From Neospora caninum Liverpool (taxonomy: Eukaryota; Apicomplexa; Conoidasida; Eucoccidiorida; Sarcocystidae): a DNA stretch of 64,000 nt. The stretch covers positions 1,240,001-1,304,000 of the forward strand of contig NC_018392.1 in assembly GCF_000208865.1 (NCBI RefSeq). Direction: 5' to 3'. Of this stretch, positions 33,906 through 45,500 are shown in pieces (positions within the stretch are counted from its first letter, which is position 1; each line of letters begins with the position of its first letter). Below the pieces are notes generated by a model, which saw only the letters and a program-made list of their open reading frames with translations, did not search any database and had not been told where the DNA came from. The position numbers and the translations under genes are program-made.

Positions 33906-36900
33906 TCAGAGGCCATGGCCGCGATGCGAAGCCATGTGCGTGAGAGGCTGTTCGTTCTGAGCGTCGAAGTCCGGGCTGGCCTTCAAGCAGTCAAAGATCG
34001 CTTGGTGCGTCTTCTCTTTCAAGGCTTCTGCTGTCATCCCCTGCGAAAAACAACCAGTAAAACGACCGCGGATTAACACGGTCCTCCGACGCTCGAAAGG
34101 CGACACAGGGAAGCAATCTTACACACATCGCTGTGTCTGTATCAAAAACATGTACATCATTACCTCTGTTTATCTGTATGTATATTTATCTGCATTTACA
34201 CACACATCTATATCTACATCTGCATCTATATATGCATGTATATGAATGTATGTATGTATGTATGCATGTATGTATGTGTGCATGTATGTATGATTCAGGT
34301 GAACTGAAGATGTGTAGATAGAAGAGGGACATCAGGCGATCCAGCGTGTCTACGTCTAGGAAACGCGACAAAACCCGATGCATATAGAGATTGAAGCGCT
34401 TCATCTCGAGCATGGCCAACCACACACCGACGCATCCACCCCGCCTCGAGCTCTCCCTTGCGCCCAGAGTTTCTCTACGTGTTTCGTCCACAGCTTTTCG
34501 CCAGAAGAAACGTTGGCGCTACCCGGCACATCTGCGCATCTCTGTTTTTGCACAAGAGAAAAAACGGAAAACGCGTCGACCGGTGCGAAAAAGATATGCA
34601 GGCGCACGCTTGCGAGACGCCGCGTTAGACAGACACCGGCAGGGCGGCACGCGCAGCAGAGATGCGGAGCTCTGTTCTCGGCCGACGCCAGATCGCTTCG
34701 CTCACCTGAGCACGAATGGGATCGGCGTATTTCACATACACCGTCCCAGAGTCGACTAGCTTGCTGGTAACTGGCCATAGATTGTGGGTGCCGTGAATGC
34801 CTAGGGCAAGAGAAAACAAGGCAGGAAAGAGGGTTGATCGACGAGACAAGATATCAGTTGTCTCCGTGCAAATCCGGGAAAGGACGAACTGGTGGCAACC
34901 GATACGGGAGGCGCACGGAGACCCGGAGGCTCCAGAAGAGCACAGGGGGGGGGGGGGGGGGGGGGAGGGGGGGGGAGGCACGAGGCGCGCAGCGCCCGGG
35001 ACAACGCATCGCGCGGGAAGAAGCGCGAGGGGCGATCAGATGTATCCGCGGCACGGCGGGGCTTACCGATTGGAAGAACTTCCACATCTGACTGCTCAAC
35101 CGCGAGTCGGAAAAAACCGTCTTTGAACGGCTGCAGGCGACCGGAGACGCTGCGGGTGCCCTCAGGGAAGACCACCAGCGAGCAGCCAGTGTCCAGAACT
35201 TCGGCGGCTTTCTGCAAACGCACACGCGCGAGAAAGGAAGAGAAGCGCGCAGAGAAGACACAGAGGGAGAAATACGCAAGGGAAGAGCCGGAGGCGGCAG
35301 CGAGAGAGGAGACACAAAAGAACGAGAATGGGAGAGGCGGAGAGGAAGAGAAAGCGAATCGCCTGGCGAAAAGAGAAGTTTGGAAGAGGGCAACACGTCT
35401 CGGGCAGAAGTGGAAACGAGCAGGGGACCAGAAAGAGAGAGAGAGAGAGGAGAGCAGACTCGCAGCGCCGGAAAAGAAAGGCGGAGGGAGCGGCAAAGAG
35501 AGCGAAAACGTCCAAAGACGATACCACCTCAACCCACGGGCGAGACAGGGGGGGAGGCGTCGGAAGAGGCAAAACACCCGCGAGGGAAGCAGCCGTGCAA
35601 ACCACCGGCGATGCCGCAGGCCTTCGGGAGGGGAAAAAACGCGACGCAGAGAAAAACGGGGAGAAACGCCAGGGTGCGAAGAGCTGCTGCGAAGCGTCGC
35701 CATCCTGTTTTCGCTCACCTGCATGCACTCCTTTACGGCGCCTGGGGCAGTTCCCCATCCGCCCCGCTCCTTGGTGAATCTCACACTGACATATTCGGCT
35801 AGCCAAAGACACCACCCGGCGATTGGGACTCGGGAGAGAGACTCCTTGATGACAAAGACAGCTAACCAGGGGAAGATGACGGAAGTCACCACCCACGGAT
35901 CTGCACACAGAAAGCGCACATCAAGCGCATTTCGCTGGTCCCCACACTTCTGCCGCACAGGGCAGCGCGCAGCTGTGTACGTGAGGAAAGGTACACACTG
36001 GAGACGCAGGCCAGGCGCGAGTCTACGCAGAGACGTGAACGGCAACCACGGGTCCAAGCGAAAGCGCAGACAGCGAGAGGCACTCTGGACCACGGGGTGA
36101 ACAGCGGAGCATGAACCGCGCCGAGGAGAGAAGAAGCGAGAGGTGAATGTGTGTCTCCATAGAGAGAGGAGAGAGGCGCCCTCTTGGAAGGGAGAGGAGG
36201 CGAGGAAAGAGGGATTCAGAGCGCCCGACAGAGGCACGGTCGGACGCGGCGCAGAGAAGAGGCTGAGGAAGGAAAGCGAGGTGCGTCAGGAACAGCGACT
36301 GGGTGCATGAACAAGGTCGGAGCGACAGGGAAAAAAACGAATTTACCAGATCCGCTCGCGTGATTGCACATGATGATGGTCCGACGGGGGCGGTAACTCC
36401 GGGGGGGGGAGTTGAGAAACTTGACGCGCCAGAAAGGTAGACACATCATCGCTGTTCACAAAAAGACGCCAGAAATCCAGAACGTGAGAGGGGACATGAG
36501 ACGTCGGTAGCACAAGTTCAATGCGGAAGTCGGGACATGAACGCATTCATAGGCCGCTCTAAATCGCGGCTGAGAGGGACGCGGAGAGAGGAACCTAACG
36601 AGACGCCCGGCCTCGTCTTCCTCGTCTGCTCCGTCGCACCTCGTCTTCGTGCTTCTTTCTTTCTCGACTTTGTGTTTCCGCTTTCCCGAGACAGTCCTGC
36701 ACCAAAGATACGCTGGGAGCAGCTTCATTGCGTACGCCTGCGCGCTTTTTGTGGCACAGAGGAAAGAGTGCATGCTCCTGAGATCTCGGGGGACTGGGCA
36801 GTGTGAACCGCCGACCCAAAGGCAGCAGAATGGTCCGGGTGTCGCCCCGCGGGTTTGGCAACTTCTTCGTCCCAAAAACTCTATCAGGGTTCCGGAAAAC

Positions 36901-37435
36901 TGTGCGCTCCACAGCCTCGCGCAGAGCGGCACGATGCGATTGGTCTGCAGTGTATATGCGTCACAGTGCCACGCTTGGAAACGGAAGAGAAAAAGGAAAA
37001 TGGAGTGAAAATGAAGAGGGGCCGAGGCGCACAAAACGGGGGGGAGAGGGGGGGACGGACCACGAAAGAGAACCGCAGACGCTTCTGACGGACTCAGGCC
37101 GTTGAAGAAGCGTCGAGGAAACACTTTCGGGAAGGCCTCCGACAAGACCGACTCAAGAAGCGTTGTGCACAGTGCGACAGAAAAAAAGGGGGTAGGGGGA
37201 GACGGACGGCAGGAACGCGGGGCAATTTGCACAGAGAAAAGGTGGACTTACCCATTTCCATGTACACCTGGAAGGTGAAGCTGAGAACGCGGCGACGGAA
37301 ACCTTTCAGCGTCAGCATCAAGGGGAGGAGGACGATGAACCCGGCAGCTTCAGTGATGAAGGCGAGGAGAAAGAACACCGAGACAACGAAGTAGAAGTAA
37401 ATCGTCATCAAGATCCGAACTGGTGTGGACGCCAT
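33906..37435 (-). CDS. 1-acyl-sn-glycerol-3-phosphate acyltransferase (PlsC family)
   Basis: A 281-residue lysophosphatidic-acid acyltransferase, which makes phosphatidic acid from lysophosphatidate and acyl donor. Six exons on the minus strand: 37435-37252, 36451-36347, 35900-35719, 35211-35067, 34800-34706 and 34040-33906; all phases agree. Residues 5-45 are strongly hydrophobic (two membrane spans likely). Catalytic motif I, H-x4-D, reads NHASGSDPW (His92, Asp97), with Asp97 split across the exon 2/3 junction. Motif III is FPEGTRS at 172-178, and a proline motif follows in VLPIGIHGTHN. Length is typical for the family. ER or apicoplast location cannot be decided, since no clear bipartite leader is seen. 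The start at 37435 is the only ATG before the hydrophobic segment; a GTG lies upstream in frame. Confidence 0.88.
34945..34975. repeat. poly-G tract (G21-A-G9) in acyltransferase intron 4
   Basis: On the gene's own strand this is a C tract. It lies within the intron between exons 4 and 5. Confidence 0.93.
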
Positions 37436-38838
37436 CTTGCCGAGTTCTCGAGGAGACACGGGGCGCTAGGGGCGTTCGGCTTCGGGAAAAAATGAGTTCT
37501 TGCCTTGACGCTTTCGAGACAATTTGGAGTTCCGGGGTTGCGCTTAGATGTGCAGGTTTGTCCGTCGCCACAAGGGCACAACAGGGTACGGTCGAGAAGC
37601 TGCGGAGCGACACAGCGCGTGGCGCAAGCGCCAAGAAACGAAGTCAAAGAGACATAAAGTGGAAGACAGCAGAAAGCGGGAAGGGATCCGGTCAAAAGGG
37701 TGGAGGGGAGCACGGATGCCCGAGGTGAGAAGGCGAGCAGACAGCTGACGAGACAGGAAAAGAGCGTGGAGACGGCCGGCGACCGAGTGCGGCCCTCTCA
37801 ACGCAGGAACCGGAGGAAGTGTGAGGATTGCGGAATGCAGACACCGGTTCCATTCAAGGGGCTGTGAGAGAGTCGAGACGCGCGGAGTTTCGGAAATCCA
37901 CACGAAGCCGGAGAGACAGCCGAAAGCGGAGCCGTCCAAGGAAAAACGTCGGCCCGATAGGTCCAGCTGTTCACCCAGTCGAGGCGAATTCGAGAGTTGA
38001 CCGGGGCGTGGAAAATGCGCGCAGCTCCGCCAAGCAATCTCCGGGCGAGGCCACGTGTGTTTCGCAGGAAAGTTGGTCTGTCGACGTCTCGGCAGGCGCG
38101 CGGGGCAGACCGTGGCGACGGCAGGCGACACCGAGCGACAGCCTCCCGATTTCCGCACGAGGTAACCTGCGCACAAAAGGCAACACGAGGAAGACCAGCG
38201 CGCTACCGGGAGCGTCAGCTGTGCAGCGCTCGCTGGAGCAGCTGCTTCGTCGTTGCATGCAACCGCCGGGGAAACGAACTTTTCCTCGTTCGGCGGGGTG
38301 TCTTTACTTTGGGTTTTTGCCAAGATCCGTGGCTTGGAAATTCCGCTTCGGGGTTCAAGCGAGCGTCGGGGCGAACGTCGCCGGTGACAGATCTAGACAG
38401 TCACGCGCGGACCTACTGTCTCACCCGCCTCGGTCTCTGGAGGCTCTTCGGCCGCCACCTGAATTGAAAAATCCAGCCGATCGTGTACTGTGGAAACTCG
38501 CACGCGCGAGTCCCAGGCGCCTCTCGAGGTTCCGTCCGGGTGTCTGTACACTGCATGTTTCCCGGACGAGCGCCGTTGCTCTCCGGCGCTCCTGTCCGAG
38601 TTGCCCCGGTACATCTGTCGCGCTCCTCTCGTGTTTTTGTGAAACGCATTCTTCTGTCTGCGGCTCGCGCAAGCTCGCGTGGTTCGAGCCTCGGAGAACG
38701 TCCGTTTTTCTTGCGGCGCGGAACAGTGTGTTTTCCGGACCGTCGCGTCTTTGCGCTGCAGGGCGCCGTGCAATCAGGGGTGCCCGCTCTGTTCGGCCGA
38801 ATTTCTCTCTCGTCACTTTCCACCCTCCGCACGGAAGA
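37436..38838. promoter_or_regulatory. divergent spacer, acyltransferase / beta-adaptin
   Basis: 1.4 kb between divergent starts. The plus-strand frame runs open for about 337 codons upstream of the beta-adaptin ATG, but that stretch is Arg/Ser-rich without family resemblance, so I treat it as leader and promoter. Confidence 0.45.
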
Positions 38839-39545
38839 ATGACGGATGGCAGTTACTTTCAGCCCGCGAAACGCGGGGAACTCCACGAGCTGAAGGAGGA
38901 GCTCCACTCTTCCAACAAGGAGAAAAAGAAGGAAGCGGTCAAGAAGGTGATTGCTGCCATGACCGTCGGCAAAGACGTCTCTTCTCTGTTTCCAGATGTG
39001 GTCAACTGCATGCAAACCACAAACATGGAGCTGAAGAAGCTCGTCTACCTGTATGTGATCAACTACGCCAAGGCCCAGCCGGAGTTGGCCATCCTCGCGA
39101 TCAACACTTTCCGCAAGGATTCCTTGGACCCCAATCCGTTGATCAGGTACGCTGGTTCCAGCGGCGAGTCTCTTTGTCCACGGGACAGCTGGCTCTCCAC
39201 AGACGCAGCGCCAAACGCGCTCCCTACTCCTGCGCATGTGTAGTGTACATAAAGGACTCCGAGTATCTCCTCTCCTTGCTTACCAGCGGCGCATCCGACT
39301 GTCCTTTGCCCCGACACGCCGGGGCCATTGTAGCCCGGTGGTGTGAGCGGCCACGTAGAACCCAATTCCACCGACTGTGAAGAGCGTTTCACGACTTCCC
39401 TTTTGCGTTCCCGCGTTTACTGGTACTCCGTTCCCCCCTCGCGTGGGGACTCCTCGCCAGCATCCCAGGCGCAACTGGCGTCCAGCGCGGTTCACGATCC
39501 CGCGTCTGGGGATTTCGCCGCCGCAACCGTCGTTGCCTCTTTTAC

Positions 39546-39588
<43 letters not shown>

Positions 39589-42500
39589 CTCTGTGTGTGT
39601 GTGTGTGGTGTGTTGCAATGCAGAGCACTGGCCGTGAGGACCATGGGCTGCATTCGTCTCGAAGAAATCACGGAGTACCTGGTGGAGCCTCTTCGAAGGA
39701 GTTGCAAGGACCCGGATCCTTACGTCCGGAAAACGGCAGCCATCTGCGTGGCCAAGCTCTTCAGTGAGTGACGCAACTGCCGACCGCTCGAAACGCAGGA
39801 AGAAAGGCGCGAGGCGGCCTCCTTTTCCTGGAGGGGTGGAAGTTCCCGCAGTGTCGGGTCCCATCCCAGCAGATGGGGACGCCGACACGAGTTCATGGGT
39901 CGAAGCCGCCCCCTGCAAACGGCTCTGCCGAAAAAAGGCGGGCATCGAGAAAGCACTCAGTGTGTCTCGAAAAGGCGTCGTCAGAGCTCTTCCCTGTGTG
40001 AAGGCGTCCCCGCAATTGCGATTCACAATCGTGTTTCGCTGTTTTTGGCGTGTGTGCGCGGTAGAGCAGGATCGGCGGTAGAACGTTCTCGGGGCATGTT
40101 TTCCTCCTTTTTGCCGGCTGCCTTCTGCCTCTCCACACCCTCGTCACAGTCGCCTATTTTTTGTGGATATTCAGAGGGGCAATGCGGCGTGCTGCGCATC
40201 CGTCGCGGCGTTCTCCACGTCAGTCTCCAGAGGACTTGCCGTCTTTTCTTCTCGGTCTCCGGTGCCTTTGTTTCCAGGCATTCGACCGGACATGGTTGGT
40301 GAGGAAGGGTTCGTTGAGGAACTCACGACCCTGTTGAGTGACTCGAATCCCGTCGTCGTGGCCAACGCCGTCGCAGCCCTGTCGGAGATTTCGGAGAACT
40401 CGGGGAAAAACTACATCAAGAACATTCTCAGTGAGTCTGGGCGGTTCTTTTCCTCCACACGCACGGGCGGCGAGCAGGGAACCTCGGTGTGATGGTGTTG
40501 GTGTTTCTGCCGTGCGCCTTGGGCGACTCCGTTTGGTTTCGTCCCCTGTGGCGCTCGTCACTCGTATGGAGGGGCGAAGCGGCGTCCCGTCTAGACACCC
40601 GAACTGAGGTGACGGTTTTCCCGAAGGCCTTCGCAGCTGAGAAAAACTCGCCGTCTCGTGGGTTGGAACCGCCTCTCTCTGTGCGCAGACGCGAAGGAGA
40701 CGAACGTGAACAAGCTTTTGGCAGCGCTCAACGAATGCACAGAGTAAGCACCGCGCTCGGCAGAAGAGCTTCTTGTCCGTGGATGAGGTCGGCTTCATGA
40801 CATGCGCGACGTTTTGCGCGCGCGCGCGCGTCTCAGAACAGGGTTCGCGGATCCCGTCTGTGCGAGGTCTTCTGCGGGGTCATGGAGACAGACAACGCCG
40901 CCAGGATGTGACCCCCGCTGCGCTCTCTCCAGGCGGTTTCTTTTGCGGGTCTTCTCTGCTTTTAGGTGGGGCCAAGTTTTCATCCTCGACGCCCTCGCCC
41001 AGTTTGAACCGGAAACGCCCCGAGCCGCGGAGTCTGTTTTGGACAGGGTAACCGCTCGCCTGTCTCACGCCAACTCCGCAGGTAGGGCGTGGGGCGCATG
41101 CGGAGCATCCTGCCGGTCGCGTTTCCTCGCTCCTCTGCGCGTGAAAACCGTGGTCGAAAACGGCACCACCTGGACAGTCGCTTCCCGGGTCAAGCGCCCC
41201 GGTGTCCAGACCACGGTCTGTGCATCGAGGCAAACGAGGCAGGTTGCGGCGCGGTTGGAAGGCGTCCTTTTCGTTGCCGGGTCGCCGCGCGCGGCGCGCC
41301 TGACTGGACGCGAAACGCGCGTGCGATCTCAAAAACGGTCGTTTCGTGTGCGCTCTCTCGTCGTGCGTTCCCGCAGTGGTCCTCTCTGCGATCAAGGTCG
41401 TGATGAAGCTACTCGACAAGTACGTCCTGCGTCGCCGTCGAGAGGCGCCTGACTGTTTGCAGAGGCGCTGAGCCGGCGAGTGGCGAGAGAAGCCGAGACT
41501 GTTCCAACTGCCCGTGCCGCGCTTTTTTTGTCCGCCTCTGCCGTTTTCCTCAATCAGTGTGGGAGGTGGCCGTCGTGCTCATCGTTTTCTGCGCCGGAGA
41601 GGAAATGTTCCGATTTTCCTTTCTGCCGTCTTCTCTCTCCCCTGTTTTGCAGAGTGACGAACCCGGACGTCGTGCGCGTCGTCCAACGGAAGTTGTGCCC
41701 GCCTCTCGTCACGCTCCTCTCCGCGGAGCCTGAAATTCAATACGTCGCCTTGCGCAACATCGAACTGATTGTCGAGAAGAGGCCCAGCGTTCTGGCGAGC
41801 GAAGTGAAGGTGCGTGCATAAAGTGAAGCCGCGAGGCTTGCTGCGGGTCGGAGACGCACCAGCAGCGGGCGGAGAGAAAGCCAGCGAGTCGCACTGTCCC
41901 TGCACAGACCTTTTCGCTTGGTTCTTCGCGGGCTTGACGCGTCGAAGAACTGGGCGCTTCGAGGCAGACGGCGAGAGCTGAGACGCACACGGCGCAGCGC
42001 AGAAAAGGCAGGAGCCGAGGCGCCTTTGTTTTCCCTGCCGCGATCCGGCAAAAACGTCTAGCTGTGTATCAGCAGTCGTCGAAGGGTTTCCGTTTGCGCG
42101 TGGCTCTGTTTTCAGATATTCTTCTGCAAGTACAACGACCCCGTCTACGTGAAAATCGAGAAGCTGGACATTCTCGTGCGTCTCGTCTCAGACAAAAACA
42201 TTGACCAGGTGCGACCTTCCCCGTCTTGGTCCGTTTCCCAGTTTTCGTGGCAGGCGCCGTTCTGCCTCGCCGACAACGCGCTCTTGTCCTTCCTCGTTGC
42301 ATGCGACTCACAGGCCCCCTCACTCACCTTGCCTTCCGTAGTCCGCCACCCCGAGACGAACCACACGTACAAACACATGCATCATGTGCATATATATGTA
42401 TATATATAGATATATACATTCGTGTTTGTATTTCGATATGCATACCACTCATTTAGAAACTTGGAAAAAAGAGAGATCTCTTCGTGCAGCTGCATCTCCA

Positions 42501-45500
42501 CGTGTCTATGCTCTTCTCCATCGCTTTCTGCATGTGGAGATATGGAGTGTTCCGTGTCATTTTCTTCCGCGGTCGCTTTCGCTTGGCATTGAAGAAAGAC
42601 CTTTGCGTTCTTTGTTTAGGTTTTGAACGAGTTGAAGGAGTACGCGACAGAAGTCGACGTGGATTTTGTGAGGAAGGCAGTGCGCTGCATTGGGCGGTGT
42701 GCCATCAAGCTCGACTGCGCAGCAGAGAGGTGCGTGGCCGTTCTCCTCGATCTGATTCAAACCAAGGTCAACTACGTGGTCCAAGAGGCAATTGTTGCCA
42801 TCAAAGACATCTTCAGGTAAGCTTCTACCCGCCCCCCTCCCGCAGCCAGAGATCTTTCCATCGAACTCATCATCTCTTCGGCCCCGGCCGTCGTGCAGGG
42901 TTCTCTCTTACACAGTCGCTCGCAGCCTGCCGTCTCTTCAGGCGTGTGTCTGCCTCGGACGGTCGCGGCTTTCCACGAAGGGCGCTCGTCTGTCTTCGAG
43001 AGGTTTTCTCGCAGCCTGCCAGTCCTGTCTTCGGCCGGTCGCTTGACGCCGTCCCCGGTCTTCGCGAGTCTCTCTACAGTCGAGTGTCTCTGTCCCGAGA
43101 CGCGCCTGCGCCATGCCTCTTTGCCTGCGCGCGATTGCTTCTCCAGGAAATACCCCAACCAGTACGAGTCGATGATTTCCACTCTCTGCGAAAACCTCGA
43201 GACGCTGGACGAACCCGCAGCGAAGGCCTCCATGGTCTGGATCGTCGGTAGGCATGCTGTGTGGGACTGCGCTCTCGTCTCGTGTCCTTCGGCCTCTTTT
43301 TCTCGCGTTTCGAGTTTTCTCTTTTATGTTCTTGTTCGTGAAAGAGCGAGAGGCAGACCGCCGCGCCGCCACCGCCACCGAGCGTCTTTTGTCGCAAGAT
43401 GTCCCCTCTCACTGTCCCCGTGTCTTCTCTCCGTCTCAGTCTTCTTCGTCACCTTCGAGTCGGCAAGAGCCTCTGATAGCGAAACAGGAAGAACCTCGCA
43501 AGCTCCTACGACCTCAAATAATATGCAACGGAACTTGCGGTTGACGTTCTTTTCGGGTGTACAGGGGAATACGTGGACCGCATCGACAACGCAGATGAGT
43601 TGCTGGAGACGTTTTTGGAGACTTTCCACGACGAGCCGTCAGTTGTGCAGCTGCAGCTGTTGACGGCGACTGTGAAACTCTTTTTGAAGAAGCCGGCGCA
43701 CACGCAGGATTTGGTGACCAAAGTCCTCAAGATGGCAACGGAAGAAACGTACAATCCAGATTTGCGCGATCGCGGTAAGTTCGGCGCCACGTCTTTCCGG
43801 CAGTTCTCTTCGCGGTCCTTGCCTGCTTTCTCGACCTTTGTGAGAGTCTCTGTGGTTTTCGCTTGACGGTGTGCAGCCTACATTTACTGGCGAATGCTGG
43901 CTCGAAATCCAGAAGCTGCTAAGAAGGTTGTTTTCGCGCCAAAACCACCCATCAATGTAGACGCAGATGCCCTCGACTACAGAACGCTCGACAGACTGAT
44001 CGGTAAGGAAGCGCGCGAGTGGCCGATGCTTCGATGCTGCCTCGAAAGCATGCACGGCGAAGGCGTCGACGGCCGAAAAACGATTCCGAAGTGCAGGGGG
44101 TGTGGTCTCTGGGAGTTCCTCGAGTGACGATCGCAGAAGAAGGCTGTTTTCCGTTTCCCTCTGGAAGCACGGGGGAGTTTCGGCGCGCGCTGCTTTCGGT
44201 TCCTCATTCTGTTTCGCTCTCTCGGTTCACTGGGAGCTGTTACCCCACACAAAACCACGTGCCGGTCCATCTTCTTTTGCGTACACTCGCGGCGCGCGCT
44301 CAGTGTGTTTCTGTTAAGCGCTCGGCAGATTGGGGTTTCCCCGTTTCTCTCTGGGCTCCGGCGGTTGCGTTCTCCCCTCTGGAAGTCGTTCGCGTGCCTT
44401 CGCCTGACCGCAAGGCACGGAACAGCCGGGGCAGACTGGACTGCAAGACGCCCCAACGCCGGCGAAGCTTTGTGTTTTCTGTCTCAGGAAACATTTCCCT
44501 TCTCTCTTCGGTTTACCACAAAGCCCCCGAGACGTTTGTCGCGCGGGTGGTTCGCCCCGCAGACGCTCAGCCCAAGGAGGTTGGCGGCTCCAGCTCGGAC
44601 GGTGAATCCACAGACACTCGAGTCGAGCGGGTCAAGGAGAGCATGAAGAAGCAGCACTACTCGAGCGACGAGAAGGAAGGCGAGAGCTCGGATGCCAGCA
44701 GCGAGGAGTCAGAAAGGTACGAAAAGAGAAGTGAGAAACGCGAGGTGGGGACAGAAGCGGGAGGAGTTAATGGTGGAACAGGATGCATCGGCGGGTGGGG
44801 GACGAGGCACCAGAGAAGCGGAACCTCCGGCAGCGAGAGGACGAGTCGAAGAAAAGGAGAGAGGACGACCGTTCCTGGAAAACGGCGTCTCTTTGCGAAT
44901 GCGTCTCTTCTGTTTCGGGTTCGCGCGATTCGTCCGGGCGAGGTCGCGGGTCTTTTGTGGCCAGAGGAAGACGGCGTGGCGCCAGCAAACACGTCTCCTG
45001 TTTCGATTCTCACGAAGCATGCATCCACCCCTTCTCTGCCTTCTCTGCATGCGCCGCGTTTTTTCCCTCTTGTCTCGCAGCGACTCGGAGGGCCCAACCG
45101 ATCTTCTCGGTTTGAATGATGAAGCTGCGCCGAGGAAGAAGGGAACGAAAGAAAGCAACAACGATCTCTTTGATGTAAGCCCCGAGCCTGAGTTTCTCTG
45201 TGGATGTGCCTTTGGCGTGTCTTTTTTTTCGGTGCCTGTTTTCGCCATCTTCGGTCCCGCTGTGTCCTCTGGTCTTCTTGCCTGTGCCTTCCGCTTCCCT
45301 CTCTGACTCCTCTCTCTGTCTTGCTTCTCCTTCGTTATTGGCGCATGCTTCGCACCGTGCTTTCTGGCGTCTCCCTTTTCTCTGGCGCACAGCTGTCGTT
45401 TTCGTCGGCGACTTCGGCAGGCGTCGCAAAGACGGTCGTCCTCGCCGCCGACCGTCCAGGCAACCAAGGCAGGGTGGGTTTGCAAGTCTCCGCAGCGCTC

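Noticed and set aside
34801..36237. 478-codon minus-strand open frame across the acyltransferase locus
   Set aside because: It fuses acyltransferase exon sequence (motif FPEGTRS) with intron sequence. Splice sites and phase support six exons instead.
37828..38838. Extension of the beta-adaptin frame 337 codons upstream
   Set aside because: The added sequence is Arg/Ser-rich with no match to adaptins, whose N-terminus aligns at the ATG at 38839.
44019..45119. 366-codon frame in the beta-adaptin locus
   Set aside because: It fuses the hinge exon 13 with the introns on either side; the spliced model is in phase and matches the family.
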